Source of the DNA: Chelonoidis abingdonii
Lineage: Eukaryota > Chordata > Testudines > Testudinidae
DNA: 64,000 bases
Direction: 5' to 3'
Assembly: GCF_003597395.2 (NCBI RefSeq)
Contig: NC_133773.1
Span: forward strand, 129,976,793-130,040,792
The position numbers and the translations under genes are program-made. This document shows positions 1 to 11,960 of this stretch, piece by piece; positions within the stretch are counted from its first letter, which is position 1; every line of letters starts with the position of its first letter. The notes under the pieces are model-generated. The model did not search any database and was not told the DNA's origin. It saw only the letters and a list, made by a program, of their open reading frames with translations.

Positions 1-886
1 AACTATATGTAATAGTGCCACCAAATGACTCCAGTAATGTACATTTTGTCTCTTTGTTAGCCCATCCAAGAGGTTTCCAATGAGACTGCTTCTCTGCTTC
101 TACCATCACCATTCCGGTAAAGAGAAGGACAAGAAAACAAATGGAGGGAGGGGAGATTCCTGCGCAGGTTTTTTTTAAAGATATTCTCCTCTCCTGTTGA
201 CTACCAGCCATAACAGTGGCTGCTTCCTTGGAGAAAAGTTTGGACATTAATATTCTTTTTTCATTCCTTAAATAATTTTGTTACTTTTCAAAGAACCAAA
301 CTTTTAAAGTGAAGGCCAAAGTGACTATGGAAGAAATACATATCCATACGTTCTGGCATTCTTACCTGATTAACATGAACAAATGTGTGGAACAACAGAT
401 GCAAATTGAACTTACATGGACAAATATGTATTTGCATATGCAACTACCTGATTTTCACACACAAATTTAGGTGCTTAATGCTGTGGTATTTCTGTGTTCT
501 CATTCTTAACATGTAACCCTTCACCTACCTTCCCTTCCATATAACGTTCTATATCTGTAGATACGCAAAACACACATTTATATTTTATCCCGTTTTTACA
601 GAGGAGGAACTTGAGACAGAAATATTTGTGTAAAGCATATTCTAAATATGCCATTTCTCTTTCATAGCCACTGGCAAGTTTTCCATATAATGGCAGCCTT
701 TTTCGGAGTGATAGAAAACTTTAGGAATACCTATTTGTGTTCCCACATTTAGAAACACCTAGGAAACAGGTAAGGTACCTCAGCATAGAAAGTTAACTAG
801 CCGGTAATAGCAAAAGGCACATCGTTGAATAGCCCTTGTTAATTTCTGAAAGGGCCAAAGGCAATTCCTGTGGCAGATGAGCGCTC
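1..886. other. AT-rich single-copy DNA, no gene seen
   Basis: No open reading frame with recognisable protein features and no clear repeat ends. A short MIR-like scrap (a pyrimidine-rich stretch, then TTTTTACAGAGGAGGAA) lies near 585-640. Confidence 0.6.
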
Positions 887-1085
887 ATAAGAACATAAGA
901 ATGGCCATACTGGGTCAGACCAAAGGTCCATCCAGCCCAGTATCCTGTCTACCGACAGTGACCAATGCCAGCTGTCCCAGAGGGAGTGAACCTAACAGGT
1001 AATGGTCAAGTGATCTCTCTCCTGCCATCCATCTCCACCCTCTGACAAACAGAGGCTAGGGACACCATTCCTTACCCATCCATCA
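887..1085 (-). repeat. CR1 LINE 3' end fragment
   Basis: On the plus strand this begins with ATAAGAACATAAGAATGGCC and continues with 'actgggtcagacc...ccagtatcctgtct', the reverse complement of a widespread sauropsid CR1 3' untranslated region. CR1 copies are normally truncated at the 5' end and keep the 3' end, as here; only about 200 bp remain. No coding sequence is retained. Confidence 0.85.
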
Positions 1086-1740
1086 ATTTTAAAACTCGTT
1101 TGCCTAGAATTAGGCACCTAAATCTATATTTAGTCACCTAAATATCAATGTTATGTAGTTAAGCGCATTAACTAAATTCAGCATAAATCTGGTATTAATG
1201 TACCTAGAAACAGATTTAGATGCCTGACTGCTGGCACCCAAATTTGAGAGCTGAGTCCAGAATGAGTTCTGCTTTCCAGCACCCAAAAGGCATAAGACAG
1301 GGATATAAGATAGCTTTTCTGTCTTTGCTGATAGAAGCAAATAAACACTGCTCATCTGTCATTTCCAGTTCATGCAACACTCTACAGTACTTCCCAGTCT
1401 CATGAAGAAAGCTAGGGCATATGGTGATACAGACATGATAACTTTCTCCTCTTACCTGTGAAGCAGGCAGCTATCAACGTCAATCTGTGTATTCTATTGT
1501 TATCTCAAAAACAGAAAACACATAGAATGGTACTGCATATGCAAATGTGTGAATAAGCATGTAGATACTGGTCTGGATAAAGCTCTGTCTATACAGAAGT
1601 GTATTTGGCTGTTTTATGCCCCATATGCTCATCACTTGCTATCTTTTATGTGTATAACATGCACAACATATTCTCACTTATTTTTTTCTTGACCTGCAGG
1701 ATATTTTTTTTTTAATCCAGTTTAATGAAAGAATTTCACA
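1086..1740. other. Unassigned AT-rich DNA
   Basis: The short open frames here lack coding character. Around 1110-1220 the sequence resembles the old amniote 'ttaggcacctaaatct' repeat family, but no ends can be placed. Confidence 0.5.
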
Positions 1741-2010
1741 TTTCCCAGAGCTACTGTTTTCTCTTGCACAAAGGTGGCTGTTAGAGTTAATGTGGAATGT
1801 TAATTACCAGGAATGGTAGCTCTTGGATTAATGGGATAATTGATAATACCTGCATGCAAAAATATCTCATCAAGGTGTTTTTAAGATTTAATTAATTAGC
1901 CGTGTGGTTTGGATAACAGGCATTGACCATTCGCTTTAACAGTCCTTTATCAGGCTTTTTCAGAAATCTCTTTTGTTTAGCTTTTAGGGATGATTAGTTC
2001 AGGAAAAGCA
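1741..2010. promoter_or_regulatory. Candidate conserved noncoding element (homeodomain-motif cluster)
   Basis: A repeat-free stretch with TAATTA at 1801, GGATTA near 1826, GGGATAATTG near 1834 and a TTAATTAATTAG run near 1888-1899. Clusters like this are common in vertebrate developmental enhancers. This is inference from motif density only; AT-rich DNA also yields such motifs by chance. Confidence 0.3.
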
Positions 2011-2816
2011 AAAGGAGGAATGGAGGTGTGAGAGATGTCGCAAGGGAATAAGTAGCCCTTTGTCCTGTCATGAACTATAAAAAAACCACCCACATTCAAA
2101 CAGGATTTAATCACAGCAGTGGTCTGTGCACATTGCTCTTGGGGTTAGATACCTCTATAAATAATGTATAGGTTTGGAGACTAGGGTGACAAAGTTGTTC
2201 ACAGCTTATTCTCCACTGCATTTGGCAGACTAGGAGATCATTTATTATACTTTCCAGAAGCCTTTTGGTGCAATCACACTGCATCCTCTTTTCAGTTTTG
2301 AAAATTTAGCAAACTACCAAAAATAGGTCAAAAGAGCTTGCTTTATGAACACTTTGGTTGGAGAAAATCTGCCGGCACTAAAATTGATTGATCTGAAAGC
2401 TCATAACTGATTATTTGCTGCTGAAGTAAAAGGTATCACATTATCTACTTAATCCAATTTTTTTCATGTGTTTTTGTAACAGATGGAGGCATATTTTTCC
2501 TAGAGATAGGTCTGAGTCACAAAATTCTGATCAGGATTTTGAACTCTCCAACTCATGACAAGTTTACTCATATCGGAGGAATAGATACAGTGGCTGGCCA
2601 TGAAATTCCCACTGTCCCACCAAGATGCTTCAACCATAGTAGTATATAGTCTCAATGGCACACTCTATCCTTGTCTTTTATTCTATGGCTGCCAATAAAG
2701 GGGTTCTTCGTGGTAGAATTTATGATGTCAACACCAGCCACTGGGAACTGGATTGAGATCACTGAATTGATTTCAGATTATCACTGAACAGCTGTCATAC
2801 AACAATATTGAGCTCT
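2011..2816. other. Single-copy DNA, nothing recognised
   Basis: No coding frame, repeat terminus or RNA gene could be supported. Confidence 0.5.
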
Positions 2817-3000
2817 TTTAATCAGTGGTTCTCAAAACACTTTACAAAGAGAGGTAAGTGTCATTATCCCCATTTTACAGATAGAGAAACTAAGACACAA
2901 GGAGGAAAATGACTTGCCCAAAGTCACTCAGTAACAGAGCCAGGAATAAATCCTAAATCTCCTGAGTCCTAGTCCAGTGCTCGATCCAGTAGGTCATGTT
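2817..3000 (-). repeat. MIR-like SINE relic
   Basis: The plus strand reads 'cattatccccattttacag', then 'gacttgcccaaagtcac' and 'ctcctgagtcctagtccagtgct', the reverse complement of the MIR core and flank that is conserved across amniotes. It is diverged and has no A/B promoter boxes left, so it is an old inactive copy. Confidence 0.75.
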
Positions 3001-3925
3001 GATCAGCTACTACAGCTATTCACCTAAGTTGGTGTTCTAGAGACAACAGGCTCAATATCTCCATGCTAGGCTCCTGAGATACCTGATCTTCCAACAATAG
3101 AATCCCAGGCCTAACATTCATAAGGGGTCAGTGATATGGACTATAGATGACTACAAGAGTCATCCTACTAAGATTACGAAATTCATATTAAACCTCTAGT
3201 TTCCATTCAGAATGTGTTTGTGCATAAATTTCCTAGAAAATTATTTCATTTCTGCTCTGTATGTTTCTTATCTTATCAAAAACATAATAATAAAATTGAT
3301 AATGTAACAAAAAAAATCAATGGTAAAAACGTGATAAAAAAAACCTCTCAGTTACAAAAGGCCAAATTTAAAATAGCCAAAAAAGTAAAATAGAATGTAA
3401 GTCAACTTGTCTTTTCTCTAGTTTTGATAAAGTTACATTTAAGAATCAGTAAAAATAATATTGCTCAATACTGCAGTCTTGGTATGTAAATCTTATACTG
3501 ATGTCACGGGGCAATTCTGCACGTGCAAGGATTAGCTCTTGTAAATTACTTGTTTAAATTGTGCTCTCAAATGAGGACCCCTTTTGTAACTTAGCCGTTC
3601 AAATGCCATGAAAATTATTTTCTAATTTGGCTTTTTGAGGAACACACATGAAGTGTCACATTTTCAAACAGTGGCCTATAATTTTGAATGCCCAGGTACG
3701 CCATCTGTATGCAGAATTGTTGCACTTTGAAATATGGGTTCCAAAGTACACAATTAGACTAGGAGTTGAATGTGCAAATGTAGCTGTGTATGCAAATAGC
3801 TTGGCACTCAAAATATTAATATCCAGAATTAGATGCTGGGTCACAGCTGGATGAAAATTTAGCCACAATTATTGTTAATCAAACAGCTTATTCATTTTTA
3901 GGGGGAGGGGGAACCCTAAATGGGC
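3001..3925. other. AT-rich single-copy DNA
   Basis: Nothing recognised. A pair of overlapping 68-70 aa open frames on opposite strands near 3648-3868 has no family resemblance and is treated as chance. Confidence 0.5.
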
Positions 3926-4600
3926 CAAATCTTCATCTGGTGTAAATTGGTTTATCTTCATGAACGTCAAAGGAGGTAGGTTGATTTAATCCAGCTGAGG
4001 ATCTGGCCCACATACTGTAAATAGCAGTATCATCCCAATTGGATTTGAAGCCTCTCCTGAACCAGAATCAGATACTTTCCCATTAGGCTGCAGTGGTCTT
4101 CATTCTCCTTTCACTTACACAAGTTTAGCTCCATTGATTTCTGATGAGTTACTCTTGATTTATGTCATTTTAACATGGAGGAAAAATAGGTCCAGATTGA
4201 AGTATATGCTAAAATACTGCTGGCATCTATATGTGTTATGTTAGTAGTAAGGACATGTGACAGAATAACCTCCCATGACGGGATCGATTCAACATCGGGC
4301 CTGATTTTAGTCTCACATTATTTTTACATGGGTATAGCTCCATTAACTTCACTGAGTTGTTCCTTTCAACAGTGTAAGTGAAAGATGAATTGGCCCCAAC
4401 ATATTATAGTGACATTCCACAGAGTAATTTAAATAATTCTATTATTTGTTCATTATATCTGAATTTTTAATTTGCACAGAAATTGATTAGAATGTTAAAG
4501 GCCAGATCCTCAGCTGAGAAATATTGGTGTAACTTCACTGACTTGGTCCTCAATCAATAAATACTGAAACTGAGTTCTAATGATGTGTAAATTGCTCTAA
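3926..4600. repeat. Fragments of an old palindromic amniote repeat
   Basis: Three diverged fragments (about 3930-4015, 4290-4395, 4498-4560) carry the phrases 'ggtgtaaattgg', 'ccagctgaggatctggcc', 'tagctccattaacttcac' and 'ccagatcctcagctgag'. The same phrases in both orientations recur elsewhere (38.64 kb, 48.72 kb), as expected of a foldback repeat. The family name is not known to me. Confidence 0.45.
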
Positions 4601-5372
4601 TAAAAACTCATCACTATAATTTTAAAAATAGCAGAAATCAAACAAATACCATGTTTTTAAAAATCTACATTCTTTTTCATTTTGCAATATGAAAATTGAT
4701 CTCTGTTTTCCTTCCAATAACAAACAACTGATATTCTTTACTGTACACTCCCGTTCACATTACGAATTACATGTCACATATTGCAAGGCTATAACTGCAA
4801 CTGAAAGAGTGAAGGTTGATAAAATCTACTCCAGGTTCCTCAGTGTCAGGATACTCATCAGCCTGCATATTGCAAGACCAAGATTTAAGGTGTGTAAATA
4901 AATGCTGAATGACTATTTACCCAGACTAGTTCAATGTTCCTTGAGGAGAGCTCTGAAAATATAATGGGACTGTGCACATATATGGCACTTGACATGCAAG
5001 GATCTCAGCACACATTATGAACATTAATGAATTAAGTCCCCAAGCCTGCAAGGAGCTTTGCACATGGGTGTGCTTATAATAGGCTCAGGGCCTTAGTCTC
5101 ACAGCTGTCATACAAGATCCATTTTACGAATGAGAGACCATGGCCCAAAGAGGTAAGGACTGACTGCTTCACCCTTTTGATTATATTGCATCCAAACTGA
5201 CTCATGTCCATCACTTGAAGACTGGAGCATCAAACTGATAAGCCAGTCCATTTTGACTTTATTTTTCTAGAGCGCAGATTTCTAGGTGGGGGGATGAAGC
5301 CATTGCATTTAGTTTGGAAATATCCATACTGTGTGGGATATTTTTATGTCACCTGAACCTGACCATTACTAC
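4601..5372. other. Mostly single-copy DNA with a MIR-like scrap
   Basis: A short MIR-like segment on the minus strand ('gatccattttacgaatgag...cccaaagaggtaagg') sits at about 5118-5160. The rest is unassigned. Confidence 0.45.
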
Positions 5373-5675
5373 CAAGGCTGGCTCCAGCTTTTCTGCTGCC
5401 CCAAGCGGCGAAAAAAAAAAAAGGCATAGTGGCACCGAAGCGGCAGCTCAATCGCGCCACTTCTTCTGTGGCAGTTCAGCGGTGGGTCCTCCCTCTCTTC
5501 CTCTTCAGGGGCAATTCAGCAGCAGCTCAAAGAGGAAGAGTGGGAATGAGGGACCCGTAGCTGAATTCTCGCCAAAGACCCGGACATACCGCCCCGATAC
5601 CAGACGGAGTGCCATCTCTTTGAATTGGCTGCCCCAAGCACCTGCTTCCTACGCCGATGCCTGGAGCCACCCCTG
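5373..5675. mobile_element. 303 bp nonautonomous hAT-like MITE with 8-bp TSD
   Basis: Terminal inverted repeats CAAGGCTGGCTCCAG and CTGGAGCCACCCCTG pair with two mismatches. They are flanked by an exact 8-bp duplication, ATTACTAC, at 5365-5372 and 5676-5683. An 8-bp duplication is the hAT signature. The interior is GC-rich with an A-run and holds a 120 aa open frame that is a by-product of composition. Related, less complete copies lie at 62938-63141 and inside 58447-58860. Confidence 0.85.
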
Positions 5676-5683
5676 ATTACTAC

Positions 5684-7384
5684 TATCTGAAAACCATGGG
5701 AAAAAAGTCACAACCTGTTCTCAATTATCCCTACCTTGTTAGGGTGCACACCTGGGGTTACATTCCGCTGTTGGTTATGCATTTGCAACCCCTTTATAGA
5801 CAGTAAAATGCAATGTACATATTCTGGTATAATGACAAACAATATTTGGCCTATGATTTTTAGTAACCCATATTGTCTGGGTTCTTTTAGCATCTATAAT
5901 AAACAAAACTGAAAGCAATTTATATTACATTTGCAAGTCATGAACAAATATTGCCTATTATTCAGACAAAAAAATCACAATATGAACACTACCTTCTAAT
6001 CTTAACCTCCTACCAACCAAAACAAACAGGAAATTAATGTAATCTAAAAAACAAAAACCCTTCCTCCCACCCCAAGCAGATTTTTGACCCTGAAAATGAA
6101 GAAGAACCAGAAACTACATGAAGTCCACCAGGGACCTTACTATTGTTATTGATGTTACATGGAACATACTACAGCTCAGTTACTAGTGACGTGTGGCAGT
6201 ATAAAACTGAGAGAGAGAGATTGAGCTTCAACTGGTATAAATCAGCATAGCTTCACTGAACTGTACCCAAAAACACCAGCAGAGTAGCTGGCCTTGAAAT
6301 TCTTGAATCTAAGATATAAAGAAAAAGGAGCTCGCAACGAATATGTGGCACTTCATCCAGCCATGCAGCAGTGGCTTAAGGTTTTCAGATTCATGTTCCG
6401 CTACAAGGCTGTCTTCCTTTTAATTAGCACTCCAGGAAAAAACACGTGGCTAGCATACAAGGAAGATGAATAATACTTGCTAGTCTAAGCCTTTTAAGGG
6501 ATACAGCTTAACACACACACACACACGAAAACATCACAAAACTACAGGAAGCTCTATTGCAGTCTACATCCTTTAGAATTACTACCAGTAAGAACTCCCT
6601 GCGCTGCACTCCGTGTTCTATTTATCTGTTTGAGCAGGTAAAATATGTACACTCTATCAGGCAATTCACATAGAGATTTTAATAGCAGAATGTAATTCCT
6701 CAGCACAAAAAAAATAAAAGTGAAAAGTCTATGAATTATTACAAACCCACTCAATCTCTTCTGGCCATGCAGCAGTGCTCTGAGTTGTAAAGGCTTTTTT
6801 TCTTGTGGTTAAGTTACCATGGAAGATGAAATAGTCACACAGATGTACTGGTCAGTAGAAACTGTTATTGCTAGCTGTATACTGACTATAAATACATTTT
6901 TGTTCTGATTTATAACTTCTCTCTACTGTATAAAGAAAAAAAAGACCATAGAAATATGTTTGTTTTTAAACAACTTTTTGAGACGAAAAAGTTTTCTTTT
7001 TCCAAAATAATATTTTTGGATGTTAAACCTCTGTTGTGAAGATGCATCAGATAATTCGCCTGGCTGTTTGGAAAAAAAACTCATTTCTGTTACAGTGAAG
7101 TTATTTTCTGCTCCATGAATATCTCCCAACACATCTTGGCTCTAGACCATATTGTTCTGTGGTTTGTTATTTTGCTGTCTTCCTCAAGGATTACTGTATG
7201 GCTTGGAGTATAAACTAAATGCTGAACGAATTTCTTCCCAAAGCAAAGTCCATTTTCTGAATCTCTGAAGGACCTCCTGAACAAGCATGCAAGTTTATCT
7301 TTAAGTGGACAGTTTTTATGCTGGACAACAGAACGTTCCACATATAAGTGTAAGGAGGAAAGTGCAGAGTGGGAGAAGGAAGGA
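5684..7384. other. AT-rich single-copy DNA with a short CA repeat
   Basis: A (CA)n microsatellite lies near 6511-6525. No other feature was recognised; the open frames of 60-114 aa on the minus strand show no domain. Confidence 0.5.
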
Positions 7385-7625
7385 TTATCTACTAGGTAGG
7401 GTCCTGGATTGAGACTCAGGAGACCTAGATTCAATGCCCAGCTCAGACACAGACTTACTGTGTGACATTAAGCTACTCATCTAATATACTTTCTGCCTCT
7501 GTTTCGCATACATAAAACAGAGATAATGCCCACAAGGATGCTGTGAGAATAAAATCCATTCATAGTTGTGAGACACTATGGTGATGAGGGCTATATAAGT
7601 GCCTAGGTAGATGGATAGATAGAGA
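7385..7625 (+). repeat. MIR-like SINE relic followed by a GATA repeat
   Basis: 'gacctagattcaatgcccag' then 'ctgtgtgacatt', 'ctgcctctgtttc' and 'aaaacagagataatgcc' follow the order of the MIR consensus in sense orientation. A short (GATA)n tract follows at about 7610-7624. The copy is old and diverged. Confidence 0.65.
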
Positions 7626-9815
7626 ATGAGAACACCACCGCGTAGCCACTGAGCCACTCACAGCTAGCATCTTGAGCAAAGACTAAGCTAAGCTCCTCAT
7701 CAGCATGACAAAGATCACATGTAAGTCCACCTCCTCTCAGATACTCCTATTCTTTACTCACATGTTGTCTCTTTTTATCCTGTGAACTTGTAATACGCTG
7801 GGCAGAGAGACAGCTTGAGACTTACTGGTCTAGATGCTCTGCTGTGCCCAATATACACTGGTGTATACACTGGGAAGGGGTGCAAATGACTCAGTTGCCA
7901 CGCCCAGGTCCTGGGGCCAGTTCTAACCTCGTGCAGAGCAGCCTTCATGAGCTACTGTAAAATATGCTATCTGACTATGATCCGCTCGGGGTCATTAACT
8001 CGTGGAAAATACCTGGGCAATAGTGCTCCACACACCCTCCTGCCTCCAACGCAAGGGATGGTACTCATGTGGAGTGTGCCACGGGAACCAGCTATGCCAG
8101 TTCTACATTCACTGGGAGACTGGGGAAATCTAGCAGCTTTGTGTGTCCTTCATGCAATCAGAACAGGGCAAAAGGGTCAGACCCTGGCAAAAAACCTGGC
8201 TCCCTACCTCTCAGTGCTTAGTCAAATGCCCAGTATTTACCACCTCCAGCTTCTACCTCCAATGAATGATACTACACTTGCACTGACTCACAACATTCTT
8301 ATGCACCCTGCAGCACAAGGGCTTACAGAATCAGGGCTCTTTATGCCTGTCCTCCTTTCATTTCTCTCCATGTAAAATGGATGTTAACCATTCTAGGAAG
8401 CCCATCCAATTTAAAATAAGAAAAGCTAGACTCAGTCTCCTTTCCCTGAAACACAGAGGAGAGAACACGTTTCAAATCACATACCTTACAAGGATAAAAA
8501 CTCAAGCTACCTGACACAGTTCAGTAACAGCAATGATACAAACAGAAGCCAGCCCATGGGAGGCCTGTGCTGATTTTACAAGGTACTCAAGTCACCATCA
8601 AACTTTGTGATGAGGATTGTGTGTAACAATTTCACCTTGTTTGATTGAAATATTTGCATTATAACTTGTTTGAGATTAAAAAAAGTATTAGGAACTTAAT
8701 ACTTCGCATTGGTTTTGGTCTGTGAATTTTTGAATCATCTAGAGAATATGAGCTCCTTGATGAAAAGTACTATTTTGTGTTATGAACCAGAAAATAATGG
8801 CCAATCAGACTATAGAAAGTGGTCTAAAGCATCCATCTTTAATCTTTTTGTGTAAGTGTTCTAGACACTGTAATTTCCAATAACAATAATGGAATAAATA
8901 CCTCATTAACCCCTTTAAAGCTTCCAACACCATGACAATATCTAAATGAACTGTCAGTGGAACAGGCATTGTTCAGTAAGACAGTAGACCAGAAAGTTAA
9001 TATTGAGCTATATCCTCAATGAGGTAACTGAAATGTATCCTCATTCTCAACAATCTGATGGATTATATATTGTCACTATCCTATAAGGAGAAATCTAAAG
9101 GGATCATAAATCACTTCACCTTTGCAACAAGAGATAAAAACAGCATTTACTGAACTTGGGAAGGAATGTTTGTTTAGACAGAGTTTAACTCTCAGAAAAG
9201 CCACTGCTTGAACTTCATATTTATGCATTTCTGATCCATAAACCTATTGATAGGACACTATACTAGTCATAAATTAGTATTCGGACAGACTAATACCCAC
9301 TGCTGTACTGAATGTCATGGATATTTATTGAATGGGAAGTAAAAGTGTAATGTCGAGTTCGAACAGAATATTCACATAACAATAAAAAGTATAGATTTGG
9401 CTTTAGGGAACAATTCATGGTGCTTGAATGCATCAAAAAAGAAAGTAGGCAACTTCTTCAAAAATATGAAGAATTTAATTATTAAGAATGGTTAGATGGT
9501 GAAAGTGTCTAGATCAAAATCAAAGCCTGTGGGTGAAAACAAAGAAGGACTATATTATGCAAGACAATGGATATTCTATTGACTTGAACAACACAGTAAT
9601 AAGCATTGCGGTAAAAGTACTATAAAAGTGAGTTGTGGGGGAAAGGAGCAAAAAGGAATTGTGCCTCGGCTTTGAATCTAGTCAAACATCTTCTTTGTAG
9701 GAACATAGCAGGAAGCATTATACCTCACCCATCATTCATGTAGCGTAGGATCTTGTAGTGCTCCAGAACACAGAGAATGGGCCAAATATTTCTCTCAGTT
9801 ACATTGCTGCAATCA
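7626..9815. other. Single-copy DNA, nothing recognised
   Basis: Contains a 142 aa plus-strand open frame (7947-8375) that lacks any recognisable domain, codon periodicity or splice context. No repeat ends were found. Confidence 0.5.
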
Positions 9816-9823
9816 CATTTGGG

Positions 9824-9946
9824 TAGGGTGACCAGTTGTGATGATTTTATAGGGACAGTCCCAATATTTGGGGGGTTTTCTTATATCGGCGCATATTATC
9901 CCCCACCCCCGTCTCGATTTTTCACACTTGCTGTCTGGTCACCCTA
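9824..9946. mobile_element. 123 bp MITE, copy 1 of 3 (TAGGGTGACCAG family)
   Basis: Perfect 12-bp inverted termini, TAGGGTGACCAG and CTGGTCACCCTA, are flanked by the exact 8-bp duplication CATTTGGG (9816-9823 and 9947-9954). The interior can fold on itself, with a 'tttatagggacagtcc' arm and a C-run. The 8-bp duplication fits a hAT-mobilised MITE. It has no coding capacity. Confidence 0.9.
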
Positions 9947-9954
9947 CATTTGGG

Positions 9955-10334
9955 TGTCATTGCTACAACAGAGGAATTTGTCCCAGAATCTGCTGAATAT
10001 CAGGATTTAATTTAAAATCATAATGCAATTCTCAAGCAGTTGCATGCAGATAAGACAGAGCAGAATATCAGACATGAGTTCCACCATGTAGATCTGAAGG
10101 AAGAATTTTGCCCTTTATAAAAACTTCAAATATGCATTATGTGAATGAAATACCAAACAGTTCTGAAAAAATACTACACTGAGATGTTTAGCCAAGAGGA
10201 GTAGGACAGCCAATTCTAGGTGGGAAAGAAGCATACAAGTTCTCTAGGTAGCTTTGCAAATCTCAGCCTTAAAAGCAATCCAACTGATTTTTCAGACACT
10301 AGTTGCTTGTATATTAGAATCATGCTCAATCCAA
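9955..10334. other. Single-copy DNA, nothing recognised
   Basis: No supported feature. Confidence 0.45.
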
Positions 10335-10570
10335 AGCAACAGTGGGTGGGATTTTCAAAAGCACCCAAGTGACTTAGGAGCACAAGTCCCATTAAAAATA
10401 AATGAGCTTCAGGTTTTGAGTGTCCAGCCTGAGACACCCTAAAGGGGCTTGATCTTCAAAGAGCAGATGTTCAAACACTTTGACAATCAAGCCCCACTTA
10501 AGGCGGCAGAAATTTAGGCACCCAAAACACAAGACACCCAAATCACTAGCACTTTTGAAAATATAGGCCA
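10335..10570. repeat. Old palindromic repeat ('ttttcaaaagcacc' family)
   Basis: 'gggattttcaaaagcacccaa' at the left and 'ctagcacttttgaaaatata' at the right are near inverted repeats, with 'aggcaccc' units between. It matches the general form of an old amniote foldback repeat also seen at 13410-13470 and 36425-36490. The family is not named with confidence. Confidence 0.5.
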
Positions 10571-11694
10571 TAGAAAACAACAAGAAGAAAAATACATGAA
10601 GGGCTACCCTGAGACAATAAATTCCAGCACTTGGAGGTCAACGCCATTTGAGCTGATTGCAAAGTTTGAACCCTGAACCTTCAATAAGAACCCCTCACAA
10701 CTTGAGCTAATGGTCTAAGTCCCCTAGCTGGAAGCCAAAGCAGACTCATAAACCTTTGTGGCTCAGATAGACACGTAGCATACCCCGAATAATAGGTTAC
10801 AAAGCACTTAAGGTGTGGAATGGCATCTCCACATCAGGAGTTCTGGGGTGCATGCTCCCACAGAGTGCAACTGTTACCCTGCTCTCAAAGAGGGTGCAGT
10901 GTGCTCTTCCCTCGACAGACAGACAGCTTGGTTGGGGCACAGGGTCATGACTCTGCCTCCCTCTCACACTCCCTGCCCTATGTGAGATGACTGGGGGGGC
11001 TAGTCAGGTGGAGTCTTTGAGCCCACAGTAGTATAAACAGATACAATTGGTATCTAGCTGCTATTTGTGCCTCTGAAACTCTCCTCCAATCTCCTCAGAG
11101 ATCTCACTGGGGCAGTACAACTCTCATGGTCTCCTATGCAGGTCTAAGTCTACCAGGTACAATGTGACCCCAAAAGGTGGAAGTTTGTCCCTCATCACTA
11201 CAGAATGGGGTTAGGAAGTTTTTTCTTTTACACATCTTAGAGGAATGTAACCATTTCAGACTTTAAAAATGATGGATCTCAAGAATGCAGATGCAAAGGT
11301 ATTGTGAACAGCTGAGAATTCTTTTGTTTCTGATGTCTTGCAATACAACACCAACAAAACTGTCTCCCAACCAGCACATGAAATCTATGCAGAATCAATC
11401 TGGCAATTTTTTTTAAGGGAAAGGAAACACTTGACTGATTTGTAGTAGGAAATGAATTTCCCAAAATGTGAGATGAAGCAAAAAGGTGCTGGCTGGAATT
11501 AACTCTTTACATGTGTTATGACACCTGCTACAGGAAGATGCCTAACACAAAGCCAAAGAGGGGTAAGCAAACCAGTATGGAAAATAGAAGAGTGACCTCC
11601 CTCTTCTTCTGCACCCTTTGTCCATCTCTAAACTCAAACTTTTTTGAAGATTGACAACACAGAGGTACTTACCCCAAAAGCCTGGAGTCATATT
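10571..11694. other. Single-copy DNA, nothing recognised
   Basis: No coding or repeat signature could be supported. Confidence 0.45.
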
Positions 11695-11960
11695 TGCATT
11701 TAAGGCCTAATTCTGAGCTCAGTTACACCTGTGTAAATCAGAAGTAGTGTTACTCAGGAAGTTAATGCTCATGACAACCACTAATTCCGGTTAAACTGAA
11801 TTTATATTTTACAGTGGAAAAAAAGAAACCCCAATATAAATTGCTGCTTACATTGGGGCTCAGTCCTGCAAGGTTCTCAGCACTCTGGTCCCAACTCTGC
11901 AAAGCACTGAATCACATAGTTAACTTTACATGCACATGCTTAGAGTTAAGCACGAGGTTA
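11695..11960. repeat. Diverged old palindromic repeat fragments
   Basis: 'gagctcagttacacctgtgtaaatcag' and 'ggggctcagtcctgcaagg...cacatgcttagagttaag' resemble the foldback repeats found near 3.9-4.6 kb and 23.2 kb. Boundaries are approximate. Confidence 0.4.

Noticed and set aside
5314..5676. 120-codon open frame spanning 5314-5676
   Set aside because: Most of it is the MITE at 5373-5675; the frame begins in flanking DNA and ends at the element's end.
7947..8375. 142-codon open frame as a possible small gene
   Set aside because: No recognisable domain, no coding features and no splice or promoter context; this length is expected by chance in 64 kb.
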